A stretch of 64,000 nucleotides of DNA from Candidatus Ozemibacter sibiricus (lineage in GTDB: Bacteria; Muiribacteriota; Ozemobacteria; Ozemobacterales; Ozemobacteraceae), in contig QOQW01000027.1 of NCBI GenBank assembly GCA_003327425.1, forward strand, positions 1 through 64,000, given 5' to 3'. How positions within the stretch are numbered: position 1 is the first letter of the stretch; each line of letters starts with the position of its first letter. Under the pieces are notes generated by a model. The model was not told where the DNA came from. It saw only the letters and a list, made by a program, of their open reading frames with translations, and made no database searches. Position numbers and translations under genes: made by a program. Shown here piece after piece: positions 26,487-34,913 of this stretch.

Positions 26487-27227
26487 TCAGCGAGGCCGAG
26501 GCTGGGGACGATACCGGCGGATGAAATCGGCGATGCGGTCGGCGGCCATGAGATGCGGGTGCAGCCCGTATCGGAGGGCCTCCTGCAGGGCCGCTTCGTT
26601 GCTCATGCCATTCTCGATGCGCCAGACGGCGACCATGGCGCCGGTTCGATTCTTGCCGGCCGCGCAGTGGACGTAGACCTTGCCGTTGGCCGGGTTGCGC
26701 AGGATGGCCAGGAACTCGGCCACCTGCGCGGCGGTCGGCGGCATGGTGTCGGGCAGGGGGATGCGATAATAGTTCAGCCCCAGTTCCCGGACGGTCTGCT
26801 CTTCGGAAGGGTCTTCCAGCCGGAGGTTGATGATGGTCTTCACTCCCATCTCCTTCAAGCGACGGAAGCCCTCGGCGTTGGGCTGCCCCCCTCGGTAGAG
26901 CTGGCGGTCGACGCGGGCGAAATTGGGAAGCACCTGCTTCTCGGGGGGAAGAACGAAGCTGCGACTGAACAGCCAATCAAGATAGCCCTGGTTCAGGTTC
27001 AAGAGGGTGGTGGCGCGATGGCGGTAGCCGGGTTTGTCCCAGAGCTGCATCACCAGTTGACGCACCTGGCTGGCCACCTCGGGGGAATAGGGCGGCCGGC
27101 GCGCCGCCAGCTCCTGCAAGGCGGCCAGCGCCTGCCGGTCGGTCAGGGACGTCGTTTCCGCGCCCCACGCGGGGTGGAGAGACACGCCAAGGCACAGCAC
27201 CACACCAAGCACCACCAAGATTCGCAT
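26487..27227 (-). CDS. Exported dual-specificity/tyrosine phosphatase-like protein
   Basis: This 246-residue protein has a signal peptide (residues 1-22, ending PAWGAE), a helical spacer, and then a compact cysteine-phosphatase domain. RQLYRGGQPNAEGF, TIINLR, the catalytic loop VHCAAGKNRTG (HCxxGxxRT) and a general-acid candidate in LPDTMPP are all present. This combination is seen in bacterial DSP/SIW14-like phosphatases that act on phosphoproteins, phosphoinositides or inositol phosphates. The predicted location is the periplasm. AGGAG lies just upstream of ATG 27227. It follows the HemW gene tail to tail. Confidence 0.85.
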   Translation of the reverse strand: MRILVVLGVVLCLGVSLHPAWGAETTSLTDRQALAALQELAARRPPYSPEVASQVRQLVMQLWDKPGYRHRATTLLNLNQGYLDWLFSRSFVLPPEKQVLPNFARVDRQLYRGGQPNAEGFRRLKEMGVKTIINLRLEDPSEEQTVRELGLNYYRIPLPDTMPPTAAQVAEFLAILRNPANGKVYVHCAAGKNRTGAMVAVWRIENGMSNEAALQEALRYGLHPHLMAADRIADFIRRYRPQPRPR

Positions 27228-27304
27228 ACGGTCTCCTGCACGTAGGTTGTTGCAACTGCGGTTGCCTATGATACCTGAAACTACCATGCCCGTTCGCCAG
27301 CCAG

Positions 27305-30300
27305 TCATTCAGTCGGCGTTCGGCCCACGAGGGGCCCCTCAGCGGCGATCGCTCGTTCGACCATGAGAACGGTGAAGTCGTCGGGCAGGCTGCCGCCGGC
27401 CTGCACCACCGGGTGCTCGGCGAGGCAGCGGCGACAGGCCTCTTCGAGGGGCAGGGCGGCCCGTTCGGCCAGGAACTGTCCCAGCACGTCGAATCCTGAG
27501 AGCGAGGCGGTGCCTAGCGACTCGAACAGGCCATCAGAATAGAAGACCCACCGTTCGCCGGGTTCGAACTGAAAGTCCCCGAACCGCCCTTTGAAGACGG
27601 AACGGAGGCCCACCGGCGACCCCGGCAGGGCCACCGCGACCGGCGGCTGCCCCGGGCGGAACCGCCAGGGGTAGGGATGGCCGCAGTTGCAGAAGGTGGC
27701 CTGCCCGGTCGTCGCATCGATGAGCAGCACGCCCAGCGTCATGAACAGCGACTCGCCTCCGCCGTGCCGGATGGCCCGATGGAGGGCGGTCATCAGGTCT
27801 TCGAGCGAGGACTGGCGGGCCGCCGCCTCGGTGATGATGGCCTTGGCCATGGCCATGACCAGGGCGGCGGGCACGCCGTGACCGGTGACATCGCCCTGCA
27901 GCACCAGCAGGCGCCCCGGGCCGAAGGCCAGGTAGTCGAAGTAATCGCCCCCCAGCTCGGAGGCCGGCAGCGACCGGCCGAACGCCCGCATCTCACCAAG
28001 GGCCAGGGGCTGGCGCGGGAACAACCGGTCTTGGACCTGCCGGCCCATGTCGAGCTCATGCATGCCTTCCATCATGCGATTGAACAGGACGGCGAGGTCG
28101 CCGAACTCGTCCCGGTCGAGAACCGGCAGCCGGTAGCGGAATTCCTTGCCCCGCACGGCCTCGACCCCGCGCGCCACCTCTCTGACCGGTTCGAGGAACT
28201 TGCGAGCCAGCAGGACGCTCACCAGGCCCGTGAAGGTGGCGATCAGCAGGGCGAACACCAGCAGGGTCCGGCGCAAGGCGGTGATCTGCGCGGCCAGCGG
28301 GGCGAACGGGCGCACGGCGAAGAACCCGAAGCCCGGCAGCCCCTGGCCCGGCACGCAGGTCAACAAAGCGGGCTGGCCTTTGTAGTCGATGCGACCATGA
28401 CAGAGCTGACGCTGAGCCCGGAAGCGCTGGAAGATCCGATGGAAATCAGCGCCGACCGGCCGCCGGGGAAACATCGGAAAGAACGACTCGCGGACCCGTT
28501 GCCGACGACGACGCGGCTTGCCCCGGCTCTGGTTCGCGGACCGCTCCGTCGGGACCTCGGTGACGACTCGGTTTCTGGTCCGGTGGACGCGCGTCAGACG
28601 CGCACAGAAGAGTTCGGTGCCATCGTCGAGCGGCTTCATCGGCAAGAACCGGCCGAGGTAGAGGGCGATCAGGTCGTCGACATCCCAGGCGATGCCGACG
28701 ATCTGGGCGGGCTTGCCCTGACGGGGGCCGACGACGTCGTAGAAGATGTAGGTGTCCATGGTTCCCACATGCAGACGTTGCAAGGTGCCCAGGCCGGCCA
28801 GCAGGTCGGCCAGCAGATCGGCCGGATCGCGGGCCAGCAGCAGGCTGGCGGCCACCTGGGAACGGGCGAGCCCCCCCGCGTTCCCACCTTTTCCAAGGTC
28901 GGAGGCGTCGCCCCGCACCTGGGCCAGGACCTCCCCCAGCAAGCCGCTGATCAGCTTGCGCAACTGCTGTTCGCCCGGGCGCAGGCCGGCGCCTTGCCGC
29001 AACAGGGTTTCCCGCCCCTGATGGTCGAGAATCTGGATGGTACGGCAGTGGTACCGCTGCCGAAAGGTCTCGAGATCGGCCTGCAACCGTGCCTGCCCGG
29101 CGGGGGTTCGTGGCGCCGACGAGCGCAGCAGGTGCTGCAGTCGCACCTCGCACAAACGGAAGACCCTGACCAGCTGGGAATCGAGGGTCTGCAAGATCGA
29201 TTCGGCGGCCCGATGGGCCTGATCGACGAGCAGAACCTCGCGCTCGCGCAGGTAGGCGGCGAGCAAGAAAAAAGCGACGAACACCGGCAAGAAGGAGGCG
29301 AACCCGAACACGACGGTCAGTTTCCAGCGCCACGAGATCCAGGGCGGCGGGTCCATCCGCTGAACCATCCAGATGGCCAGGGTGACCAGCAGGAAGAACC
29401 CGATGGCGAATCCCCGATATTGCGTCCGATGGCGGGCGGGAAGATCGGAGACCCGATCGGGGCAGGAAGCCAGCACCCGATACCGCGAGTCGACCAGCCC
29501 CATCGCCCACAAGCGGCCCCCTTCCCGGAGGCAGGGGGTGTTTTCCCGTTCCCCTCGCAGAACCACCGGAATGGCCTGTCGGCGAAAGGCTTCATCGCCG
29601 GGCCCGCTCAGAGTCATGGCATAGGTGTCGAGCAGATGCAGGGTGATTTCGCCGCGCGGCGGCGCCGCCACGCGGGAGCGGATGCCCAGATCGGAGGTGA
29701 AGCCCTGGCGATGCACGAAGGCCAGCAGAGCAAACCGGGAACCGAGGTGGGTGAACAGCCAGGTCTTGCGGGGCAGGCGGTTGATGTCGGTCCAGCCCTG
29801 GCCGATGTTCTCGAATTTCGGCTGGCCCGGTCGTCCGCCGAGCAGGAGGGCGAGGGACGGCGCCTCTTTGAGGGCGAGGCGATGCCGTTCGCCGCGTTCG
29901 ATCTCCCGCAGTCGCTGAAGGAAGCGGGTGACCAGCCTGGCCGATTCCCCCTGGTCGGATTTCCAGATCACCCGATCGCGGTCGTCGGCCAGGAAGAAGG
30001 AAAACAGCCCCGGGTAGCGGCGAACGAGGGCACGCAACCGAGGGTACACCCAGCGGTGCGGGCAGCTCTGCCCCTCAGCCCGTTCGACGAGACGCCGCAA
30101 GGCGGGCTGGATGAGATCTTCAGCCTCGGCCAGCCCGAGCAGCCTGGTCACCTCGGTCTGCAGAGCGGCGAACTGTTCCCGTTCGAGCGCTTCCCGACGA
30201 ACCTCCCAGAGGTAGGAGGAGGCCACATCGCCGAGAATGAGCGGAAACCCGCAAAAGCAGAATGAGATGGCGCAGGCCAGCAGCATCTGTCGCCCGCACG

Positions 30301-30367
30301 ACGGCCGCGTCGTCGGTCGTCGCGGCTCGCCCATCATGGCGCGCGGTGAAGGGTCGGAGCAGCTCAT
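27305..30367 (-). CDS. Membrane SpoIIE/RsbU-type serine phosphatase with HAMP domain
   Basis: This 1020-residue protein has hydrophobic helices near residues 28-50, 328-346, 355-378 and 700-722. Between the first two is an extracytoplasmic sensor-like region. HAMP sequence follows the last helix (ARKFLEPVREVARGVEAV, then DRDEFGDLAVLFNRMM). The C-terminal PP2C phosphatase (about 770-1010) has the motifs ASELGGDYFDY, GDVTGHGVPAALVM, FCNCGHPYPW, YSDGLFE and DDFTVLMV with the metal-binding Asp residues intact. Such proteins dephosphorylate STAS-domain antagonists; a STAS gene lies at 33149, just past the divergent HEAT gene. No RsbW-type kinase is in view. Confidence 0.9.
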   Translation of the reverse strand: MSCSDPSPRAMMGEPRRPTTRPSCGRQMLLACAISFCFCGFPLILGDVASSYLWEVRREALEREQFAALQTEVTRLLGLAEAEDLIQPALRRLVERAEGQSCPHRWVYPRLRALVRRYPGLFSFFLADDRDRVIWKSDQGESARLVTRFLQRLREIERGERHRLALKEAPSLALLLGGRPGQPKFENIGQGWTDINRLPRKTWLFTHLGSRFALLAFVHRQGFTSDLGIRSRVAAPPRGEITLHLLDTYAMTLSGPGDEAFRRQAIPVVLRGERENTPCLREGGRLWAMGLVDSRYRVLASCPDRVSDLPARHRTQYRGFAIGFFLLVTLAIWMVQRMDPPPWISWRWKLTVVFGFASFLPVFVAFFLLAAYLREREVLLVDQAHRAAESILQTLDSQLVRVFRLCEVRLQHLLRSSAPRTPAGQARLQADLETFRQRYHCRTIQILDHQGRETLLRQGAGLRPGEQQLRKLISGLLGEVLAQVRGDASDLGKGGNAGGLARSQVAASLLLARDPADLLADLLAGLGTLQRLHVGTMDTYIFYDVVGPRQGKPAQIVGIAWDVDDLIALYLGRFLPMKPLDDGTELFCARLTRVHRTRNRVVTEVPTERSANQSRGKPRRRRQRVRESFFPMFPRRPVGADFHRIFQRFRAQRQLCHGRIDYKGQPALLTCVPGQGLPGFGFFAVRPFAPLAAQITALRRTLLVFALLIATFTGLVSVLLARKFLEPVREVARGVEAVRGKEFRYRLPVLDRDEFGDLAVLFNRMMEGMHELDMGRQVQDRLFPRQPLALGEMRAFGRSLPASELGGDYFDYLAFGPGRLLVLQGDVTGHGVPAALVMAMAKAIITEAAARQSSLEDLMTALHRAIRHGGGESLFMTLGVLLIDATTGQATFCNCGHPYPWRFRPGQPPVAVALPGSPVGLRSVFKGRFGDFQFEPGERWVFYSDGLFESLGTASLSGFDVLGQFLAERAALPLEEACRRCLAEHPVVQAGGSLPDDFTVLMVERAIAAEGPLVGRTPTE

Positions 30368-30375
30368 GCGCCGCC

Positions 30376-30381
30376 AGTATA
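30376..30381 (-). promoter_or_regulatory. -10 element, eight bases before the SpoIIE phosphatase start
   Basis: TATACT on the minus strand, with GGCGGCGC between it and the ATG at 30367. There is no Shine-Dalgarno site, so a leaderless transcript is likely if this is the promoter. No TGn extension or -35 is seen. Confidence 0.4.
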
Positions 30382-30568
30382 CCCCATACCCGCCGCCATC
30401 GCTGCCGACCAGGAAGGTTTCGCACGGCGCGAGACCAGATGGAGGAGCGCAGGTTCATCCCGATTCCACCCCGCCACCGCCAGAACCCGCCGAGGCCGAA
30501 TCCTGATAGCCTCCGACCGAGAAGGCAGAAGAGATGAAGAGTAGTCAGCGGGCGAGGGTCGGAGTATC

Positions 30569-33100
30569 ATGAGGGCGGACCGCGTCAGCCATATGGACGA
30601 CCTTCTTCAGGAACTCGTATCGCCGATCAAGACCTTCCGGCTGTTCGCCCTCGAGCGGATCATCCAGCAAGGAGGGCCGCCGGAGCTGCGGCAGTTCCTC
30701 GAAGACCGGCAGCTGCACGAAGAGGATGAGGAGTGCCAGGTCCTGCTCATCCATGCGCTGGCGGCGGTGCGGGCCCGCGAAGAAGCTCGCCTGACAACAG
30801 CGCCCGCCGCACCGGCCTCGCCCGTCTCGCCCACAACTCCAGCCTCCTCAGCCCCGCCGCTCGATCCCGCCACCCTGACCTGGCCGGTCGATGATCCGGC
30901 CGCCCAGCTCGAGCTGCTGACCCGCCTGCCCGCCGAGCGGCTGGCCGAGTTCGCCCCGCGCGCGCCCATCTGGCTGGCCGCCACCGAGGCGCCCCATGCG
31001 CAAGCCGCCCTGCTTCGAACCTTCCGGGCCCACTGGCCAGAGGACCACCTCGAGGCACTGGCCCCGCTGCTGGGCGCCAATTCCCTGGCCGTGCGCAGCG
31101 CCGCCTTGCAGCTGCTGATCGACAAGGTCCCGCAGGAGGTCGGGCGGTTCCTGCCCCGCTTGCTGTCGGCCGATGATCCGCGGCTGCGTTCGCTGGCCAT
31201 CCAGGGCCTGGCCGCCATCGACCTGGAAAGCGCCCTCGAGCACATCGAGGCCATGCTGGTCAGCTCCCAACCGGCCAGCCGTGGGTTCGCCATCCGCAAC
31301 TGCCTGTTCCTGCCGTTCGAGCGGGTCAAACCGTTGCTGCTCAAGGCGCTGGCCGTCGAATGCTTCCCCGAGCTCATCGAGAAGGCCGGCGCCATCCTGC
31401 GCAGCAACCCTGATCCCGAGACGCCCTATCGGCTCTGGGAGCTGATCGAACGAGCCCCCGCCAAACTGCAGCCCCCTCTCAAAGGCGTCCTGCAGGGGGT
31501 CTGCCAGAGCCTGCGCGACTCCGGCCTCCTCGGCGACGGCTACCAGGAGTTTCAGGCGCACCTGCAGGAATGGGTCCATCGGCGGGTCGCGATCCACAAG
31601 GTTCAGGCCTGGCTCGAACGCGAGCCCGACCCCGACCTGCCCGACGGGGGCGATCTCGACCCGCCCGATCCCAGCTCGCCGTACATTCGATGGGCGCTCG
31701 AGCAAGCCCTGACCTGGGATCTCCCCTCAGCCGCCCGACAACGGGTCGCCTGTCTGCTCGCCCCGCCGCAGCTGTCACCCGCAACGACGGTCACCCCACC
31801 CACCGCCGATGCCTCGCCGGCGCCCAGTCTCGAGCGGGGCCCCACCCCGACCTCGAGGACCGCCGTCCCCAGCCAGACCGCCCCCCCACCGCCCGCCCCG
31901 GCCGCCAGCGCAGGCGCGGCCAGCGCGGCCCCCACCGACCCGACGCAGGCCTTGCTGTTCCGCCTGCATCGCCTCCAGGACGAAGACCGCCAGGAAGCGC
32001 GCACCCTGCTGGCCGAGGTGCTGACCAAGGGAAGCCACCCGCCGCCGGTCCTGGCCACGGCCTTCCGAACGGCGGCACGGCTGCGCTTCCTGGAGTTCGT
32101 CATTCCTGCCGAGCGGCTGCTCAAGACCAACCATGAGAGCCTGCTCGCCGCCGTGCTCGAATACCTGGGCACGGCCGATCCCGATCGGGTCATGCCGTTC
32201 CTGGGCAAATTCCTCCAGTCGCGGTCCCGGCGGGTCAAGGGCGCCGCCCTCGAACTGATCCGACGGCTCGACCCGCCGCGGGCGCTGTCGGCCCTCGAAT
32301 TCATGCTCTCGAACCGGGAAGAAGCCGAACAGGAGCAGGCGCTCGCCTGCATGGTGCATTTCGAGTTCTCGCTGATCCGGAAACTGCTCACCGACTATCT
32401 GTCGCGCCATCCGCCCGAGGCTCTGTTCCTCAAGGGGTTGTGCCTCTTCCAGGCCAATCCCGAGAAAGACAACCTCTATCCGCTGTACTGTCTCGAGAAA
32501 TCGCTCAGCCCTCCGCTCGACGCCAAGGTCAGGAAGGTGCGGGAAGCCACCATCCAGGCCCTGACCGAGCTGGGCCTGCCCATCGAACCCGAGATCAAGA
32601 CCGAAACCCATCTCGAAGATCGCCGCCAGGCCGACGAGGCACGACGGCGAACCCCCCCGCCTTTCAGCCCGGCGCGCCTCAGGCAGGCGGCCGAGGGGCC
32701 GAGCCGGCTGGTTCGTCTGCTGGAAGCGCTGGGCCTGCGGGAATGGCACCCGCCGACAGGCCTCGAGCCGGTCTTGCTGGTCGTGGCCATCTTCCTGGCG
32801 GTGGTGGGCTGGTATGCCCTGCGCGAGCCGCCGCCGCCCCCGACGCCGGCCGGCACCATGCGACCGGGCGCGGTCCTGGCCCAGCGCCTGGAGGTGGAAG
32901 GCCGCGTCCTGCGGGTCTTCCGCGACCGCCTCACCACCATCGAAATGACCGGCCCCGACGGCGTGCAGTATTCCGTCGAGGTCGCCATCGATGCCCCGAC
33001 CGTGGCTCCTGGCGATCTCGTGCAGGTCGTGATCGTCCCCGTGCGGGTCACCCGGCTGGGGGTGGTCATCGCCCGCTGCCTGTCGTTGAAAAAAGCCTGA
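30569..33100 (+). CDS. HEAT-repeat protein with C-terminal membrane helix and soluble tail domain
   Basis: This 843-residue protein is a paralogue of the HEAT protein at 202-2655. The N-terminus IKTFRLFALERII, then a DEEC-type patch and HALAAVRAREE, matches, as do LIEKAGAILRSNPDP and RLWELIERAP. HEAT blocks at about residues 20-350 and 465-680 flank a Pro/Ala/Thr-rich linker. One membrane helix (VLLVVAIFLAVVGWYAL, about 735-752) is followed by an 80-residue beta-rich, OB-like domain (VEGRVLRVFRDRLTTIEM) that the paralogue lacks. The start may be ATG 30569 (GGAG four bases upstream) or ATG 30593. It is divergent from the SpoIIE phosphatase and upstream of the STAS gene, suggesting membership of a signalling locus. 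Confidence 0.85.
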   Translation: MRADRVSHMDDLLQELVSPIKTFRLFALERIIQQGGPPELRQFLEDRQLHEEDEECQVLLIHALAAVRAREEARLTTAPAAPASPVSPTTPASSAPPLDPATLTWPVDDPAAQLELLTRLPAERLAEFAPRAPIWLAATEAPHAQAALLRTFRAHWPEDHLEALAPLLGANSLAVRSAALQLLIDKVPQEVGRFLPRLLSADDPRLRSLAIQGLAAIDLESALEHIEAMLVSSQPASRGFAIRNCLFLPFERVKPLLLKALAVECFPELIEKAGAILRSNPDPETPYRLWELIERAPAKLQPPLKGVLQGVCQSLRDSGLLGDGYQEFQAHLQEWVHRRVAIHKVQAWLEREPDPDLPDGGDLDPPDPSSPYIRWALEQALTWDLPSAARQRVACLLAPPQLSPATTVTPPTADASPAPSLERGPTPTSRTAVPSQTAPPPPAPAASAGAASAAPTDPTQALLFRLHRLQDEDRQEARTLLAEVLTKGSHPPPVLATAFRTAARLRFLEFVIPAERLLKTNHESLLAAVLEYLGTADPDRVMPFLGKFLQSRSRRVKGAALELIRRLDPPRALSALEFMLSNREEAEQEQALACMVHFEFSLIRKLLTDYLSRHPPEALFLKGLCLFQANPEKDNLYPLYCLEKSLSPPLDAKVRKVREATIQALTELGLPIEPEIKTETHLEDRRQADEARRRTPPPFSPARLRQAAEGPSRLVRLLEALGLREWHPPTGLEPVLLVVAIFLAVVGWYALREPPPPPTPAGTMRPGAVLAQRLEVEGRVLRVFRDRLTTIEMTGPDGVQYSVEVAIDAPTVAPGDLVQVVIVPVRVTRLGVVIARCLSLKKA

Positions 33101-33114
33101 ACCGATGGTAGGCT
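33086..33114 (+). promoter_or_regulatory. Promoter of the STAS gene inside the end of the HEAT gene
   Basis: TTGAAA (33086-33091), a 17-base spacer ending in TGG, then TAGGCT (33109-33114). The STAS gene therefore probably has its own transcript in addition to any read-through. Confidence 0.5.
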
Positions 33115-33148
33115 GGAACAAGACTCAGCCACCCAGGAGCGGTTCTGC

Positions 33149-33511
33149 ATGGCCACCCCCGTTCAGCCGTTTTCCATCGAACTCAAATCCGAGGCGGGCC
33201 TGCCCGTCCTCGAGATGCACGGGTATTTCGGCCAGGAGGCGGCCGCGCGCGCCCGCGAGATCCTGGTCGATCTGCTGGCGAAAGGGCAGACCCGGATCAT
33301 CTTCGATTTTTCCCCCTGCAAACTGATCAACAGCCCTGGCGTGGTCGGCATCATGAAGCTGACCATGGAGATCGTCGAGGATTTCCAGGGCGATCTGGCC
33401 ATCACGGGACTGGACAACCTGAAGTTCACCGTGCTCGACATGGCCGGGGTCTTCCCCATGGCGCAGCGCGCGACTTCTCGGGCCGAAGCCATCCGCCTGC
33501 TGAAAAAATAA
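33149..33511 (+). CDS. STAS-domain anti-sigma factor antagonist-like protein
   Basis: This 120-residue protein is a single STAS domain. Strand-helix blocks IIFDFSPCKLINSPGVVGI and LAITGLDNLKFTVLDMAGV match RsbV/SpoIIAA proteins, with the switch serine at INSPG (residue about 61). In partner switching the unphosphorylated form sequesters an anti-sigma kinase, and SpoIIE-type phosphatases reactivate it. The phosphatase at 27305-30367 is the obvious candidate partner. AGGAG at 33135-33139 supports the start. No cognate kinase or sigma-B-type factor is adjacent; the ECF factor downstream is of another class. Confidence 0.88.
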   Translation: MATPVQPFSIELKSEAGLPVLEMHGYFGQEAAARAREILVDLLAKGQTRIIFDFSPCKLINSPGVVGIMKLTMEIVEDFQGDLAITGLDNLKFTVLDMAGVFPMAQRATSRAEAIRLLKK

Positions 33512-33574
33512 CCGACGAACCTTCGTGTAACACTCCCTCCCCCACCGACGTAACCGGGGTGAAGTCCAGCATTT

Positions 33575-33592
33575 CCGGACCCCTCGGTCCGG
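33575..33592 (+). terminator. Hairpin after the STAS gene
   Basis: CCGGACC and GGTCCGG form a seven-base stem around a CCTC loop. It is nested inside a weaker outer pairing of CTCCCTCC (about 33533) with GGAGGGAG (about 33598). There is no U-run, so this could be a terminator or a structured leader. Confidence 0.35.
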
Positions 33593-33655
33593 GGAAAGGA
33601 GGGAGATGGATCCAGGGGCGGTCGTCGCCCCCGCCAGGCGGCCCCAGGACCCGAC

Positions 33656-33700
33656 ACTGGATTTTTCCCCACCCATCCGATATAACAGGAAGAATCCAGT
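33656..33700 (+). promoter_or_regulatory. ECF sigma gene promoter embedded in a 13-bp dyad
   Basis: The arms ACTGGATTTTTCC (33656-33668) and GGAAGAATCCAGT (33688-33700) pair at 12 of 13 positions. Between them lies TATAAC (33681-33686), a good -10, with TGGATT 17 bases upstream as the best -35 match. A repressor bound to this dyad would cover the promoter, and the right arm would be at the 5' end of the mRNA. This fits autoregulation of the sigma/anti-sigma pair, but the binding protein is unknown. Confidence 0.55.
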
Positions 33701-33727
33701 TTCTCGAAAGCAGGTGAAGACAGGAAC

Positions 33728-34306
33728 ATGGAAGCCCCGGCCCGGTCCAGCCCCCCGCCCTCCGGCCCATCCGATGCCGATCTGGTTCGGCGGGCCCTCG
33801 AAGGCGCACGGGATGGCTATGCCGGCCTGGTCGACCGGCACCTGCCCTCGCTCGTCGGGTTCCTGCGGTATCTGAACGCCCCGCCGCCGCTGGTGGACGA
33901 CCTGGTGCAGGAAACCTTCACCAAGGCCTTCAAGCACCTCCGCGACTACGACCCGCGCCGCCCGTTCACGACCTGGCTGTTCAGCATCGGCAAGAACACC
34001 TTCTACGACCATTGCCGCAAACACCATCGAGAACAGAAGATGCTGGAAGCCCACCCGCCGGCCCCCGACACCTCCTTCGAAGGCGTCGAGGAAGGAGTCG
34101 TGAAACGACGGACCCTGGAAGAACTCCTGGCCTCCCTCAATGAGCAGGAACGTATGTTGATCCAGCTTCGCATCTATCAGGATCTCCCGTTCGCCGAGAT
34201 CGCCCAGATCATGGGCGACTCGGAAGGCGCCCTGCGGGTCCGCTTCCATCGGATCCTCAAGACCCTGCGGGCCGCTGCCAGCAAGGAGGGAAACCATGCA
34301 GCCTGA
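33728..34306 (+). CDS. ECF-type RNA polymerase sigma factor
   Basis: This 192-residue protein has sigma region 2 (about residues 15-85: DADLVRRALEGARDGYAGLV, DDLVQETFTKAFKHL, FTTWLFSIGKNTFYDHCRK) and region 4 (about 125-180: LNEQERMLIQLRIYQDLPFAEIAQIMGDSEGALRVRFHRIL). There is no region 3, as expected for the extracytoplasmic-function class. It overlaps the anti-sigma gene by 11 bases, so the pair is made together. The promoter sits in the dyad at 33656-33700. Confidence 0.93.
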   Translation: MEAPARSSPPPSGPSDADLVRRALEGARDGYAGLVDRHLPSLVGFLRYLNAPPPLVDDLVQETFTKAFKHLRDYDPRRPFTTWLFSIGKNTFYDHCRKHHREQKMLEAHPPAPDTSFEGVEEGVVKRRTLEELLASLNEQERMLIQLRIYQDLPFAEIAQIMGDSEGALRVRFHRILKTLRAAASKEGNHAA

Positions 34307-34793
34307 GAACACCTGCGCCCGGTTCCTCGACGAACTGCTCGCCCGCGGTCAGCCCTCGGCCGCCCTGGCCGCCCATCTGGCTACCTGCCCCGAGTGCCGC
34401 GGCCTCGCCGACACCATTCACGGACTGCGCCGGCTCCCTTCCGCCTATCCCGAGGGGGCCTTCCCTGCCCTCAAGGCCAAGGTGCTGGCCAGCAGCATCC
34501 CGGCCGCCGCCACCGCGAGCGGTGGAGCAGGGGCCGCCGCCGCGGCCAGCAGCAGCCTGCTCAAAACCGCCGCCGCCATCCTGGTGCCTCTGGCGATGGT
34601 GACCGGCCTGGCCGTCGTCAGCCTGCGTCAGCCTGCCGCCCCGGGCGCCGGGTCCGCCCCGACCCAGGTGGCCGCCCCGGCGGCCAGCCACGCTCCCCTC
34701 GCCACGCCGGCCATGGCCGTGGCCACGCCGGCGGCCGCGGCCCACCAGGCCGCTCCCCTGGCCGACACCCTCCTGCCCACCGACAAGGAATAA
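34296..34793 (+). CDS. Membrane anti-sigma factor with zinc-binding (ZAS-type) domain
   Basis: This 165-residue protein has an N-terminal zf-HC2 domain with HLATCPEC (H27, C31, C34) and probably C7 as the fourth ligand, then an Ala-rich linker. One membrane helix follows (about residues 90-108, AAAILVPLAMVTGLAVVSL), then an extracytoplasmic Ala/Pro-rich tail ending LLPTDKE. It would hold the ECF sigma factor at the membrane until a signal releases it. GGAGG before ATG 34296 lies inside the sigma gene. Confidence 0.9.
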   Translation: MQPENTCARFLDELLARGQPSAALAAHLATCPECRGLADTIHGLRRLPSAYPEGAFPALKAKVLASSIPAAATASGGAGAAAAASSSLLKTAAAILVPLAMVTGLAVVSLRQPAAPGAGSAPTQVAAPAASHAPLATPAMAVATPAAAAHQAAPLADTLLPTDKE

Positions 34794-34853
34794 CCCTCGC
34801 TGGTCTTCGGATCCGCCGGACCCGGCGGCACGGTGGCACCCGGGCCATTCCCA

Positions 34854-34862
34854 TGGTAACCT
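34854..34862 (+). promoter_or_regulatory. Extended -10 promoter of the minor-pilin operon
   Basis: TGG followed by TAACCT, 51 bases before the start at 34914. It suggests the pilin genes are transcribed separately from the sigma/anti-sigma pair, whose coding ends at 34793. Confidence 0.4.
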
Positions 34863-34913
34863 GGAATTCCTCCCGATCTCCGTGAGCGACGCCGCACGAG
34901 GAAGGACCAGCCG

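Noticed and set aside
27677-30265. An 862-codon open frame antisense to the SpoIIE phosphatase
   Set aside because: It mirrors the codon structure of the real gene on the other strand, is rich in Gly/Gln/Arg/His without motifs, and has no ribosome site. Long antisense frames are common in GC-rich DNA.
30565-30570. TATCAT as promoter of the second HEAT gene
   Set aside because: It overlaps the ATG at 30569, so it could serve only if translation began at 30593; there is no TGn or -35 support.
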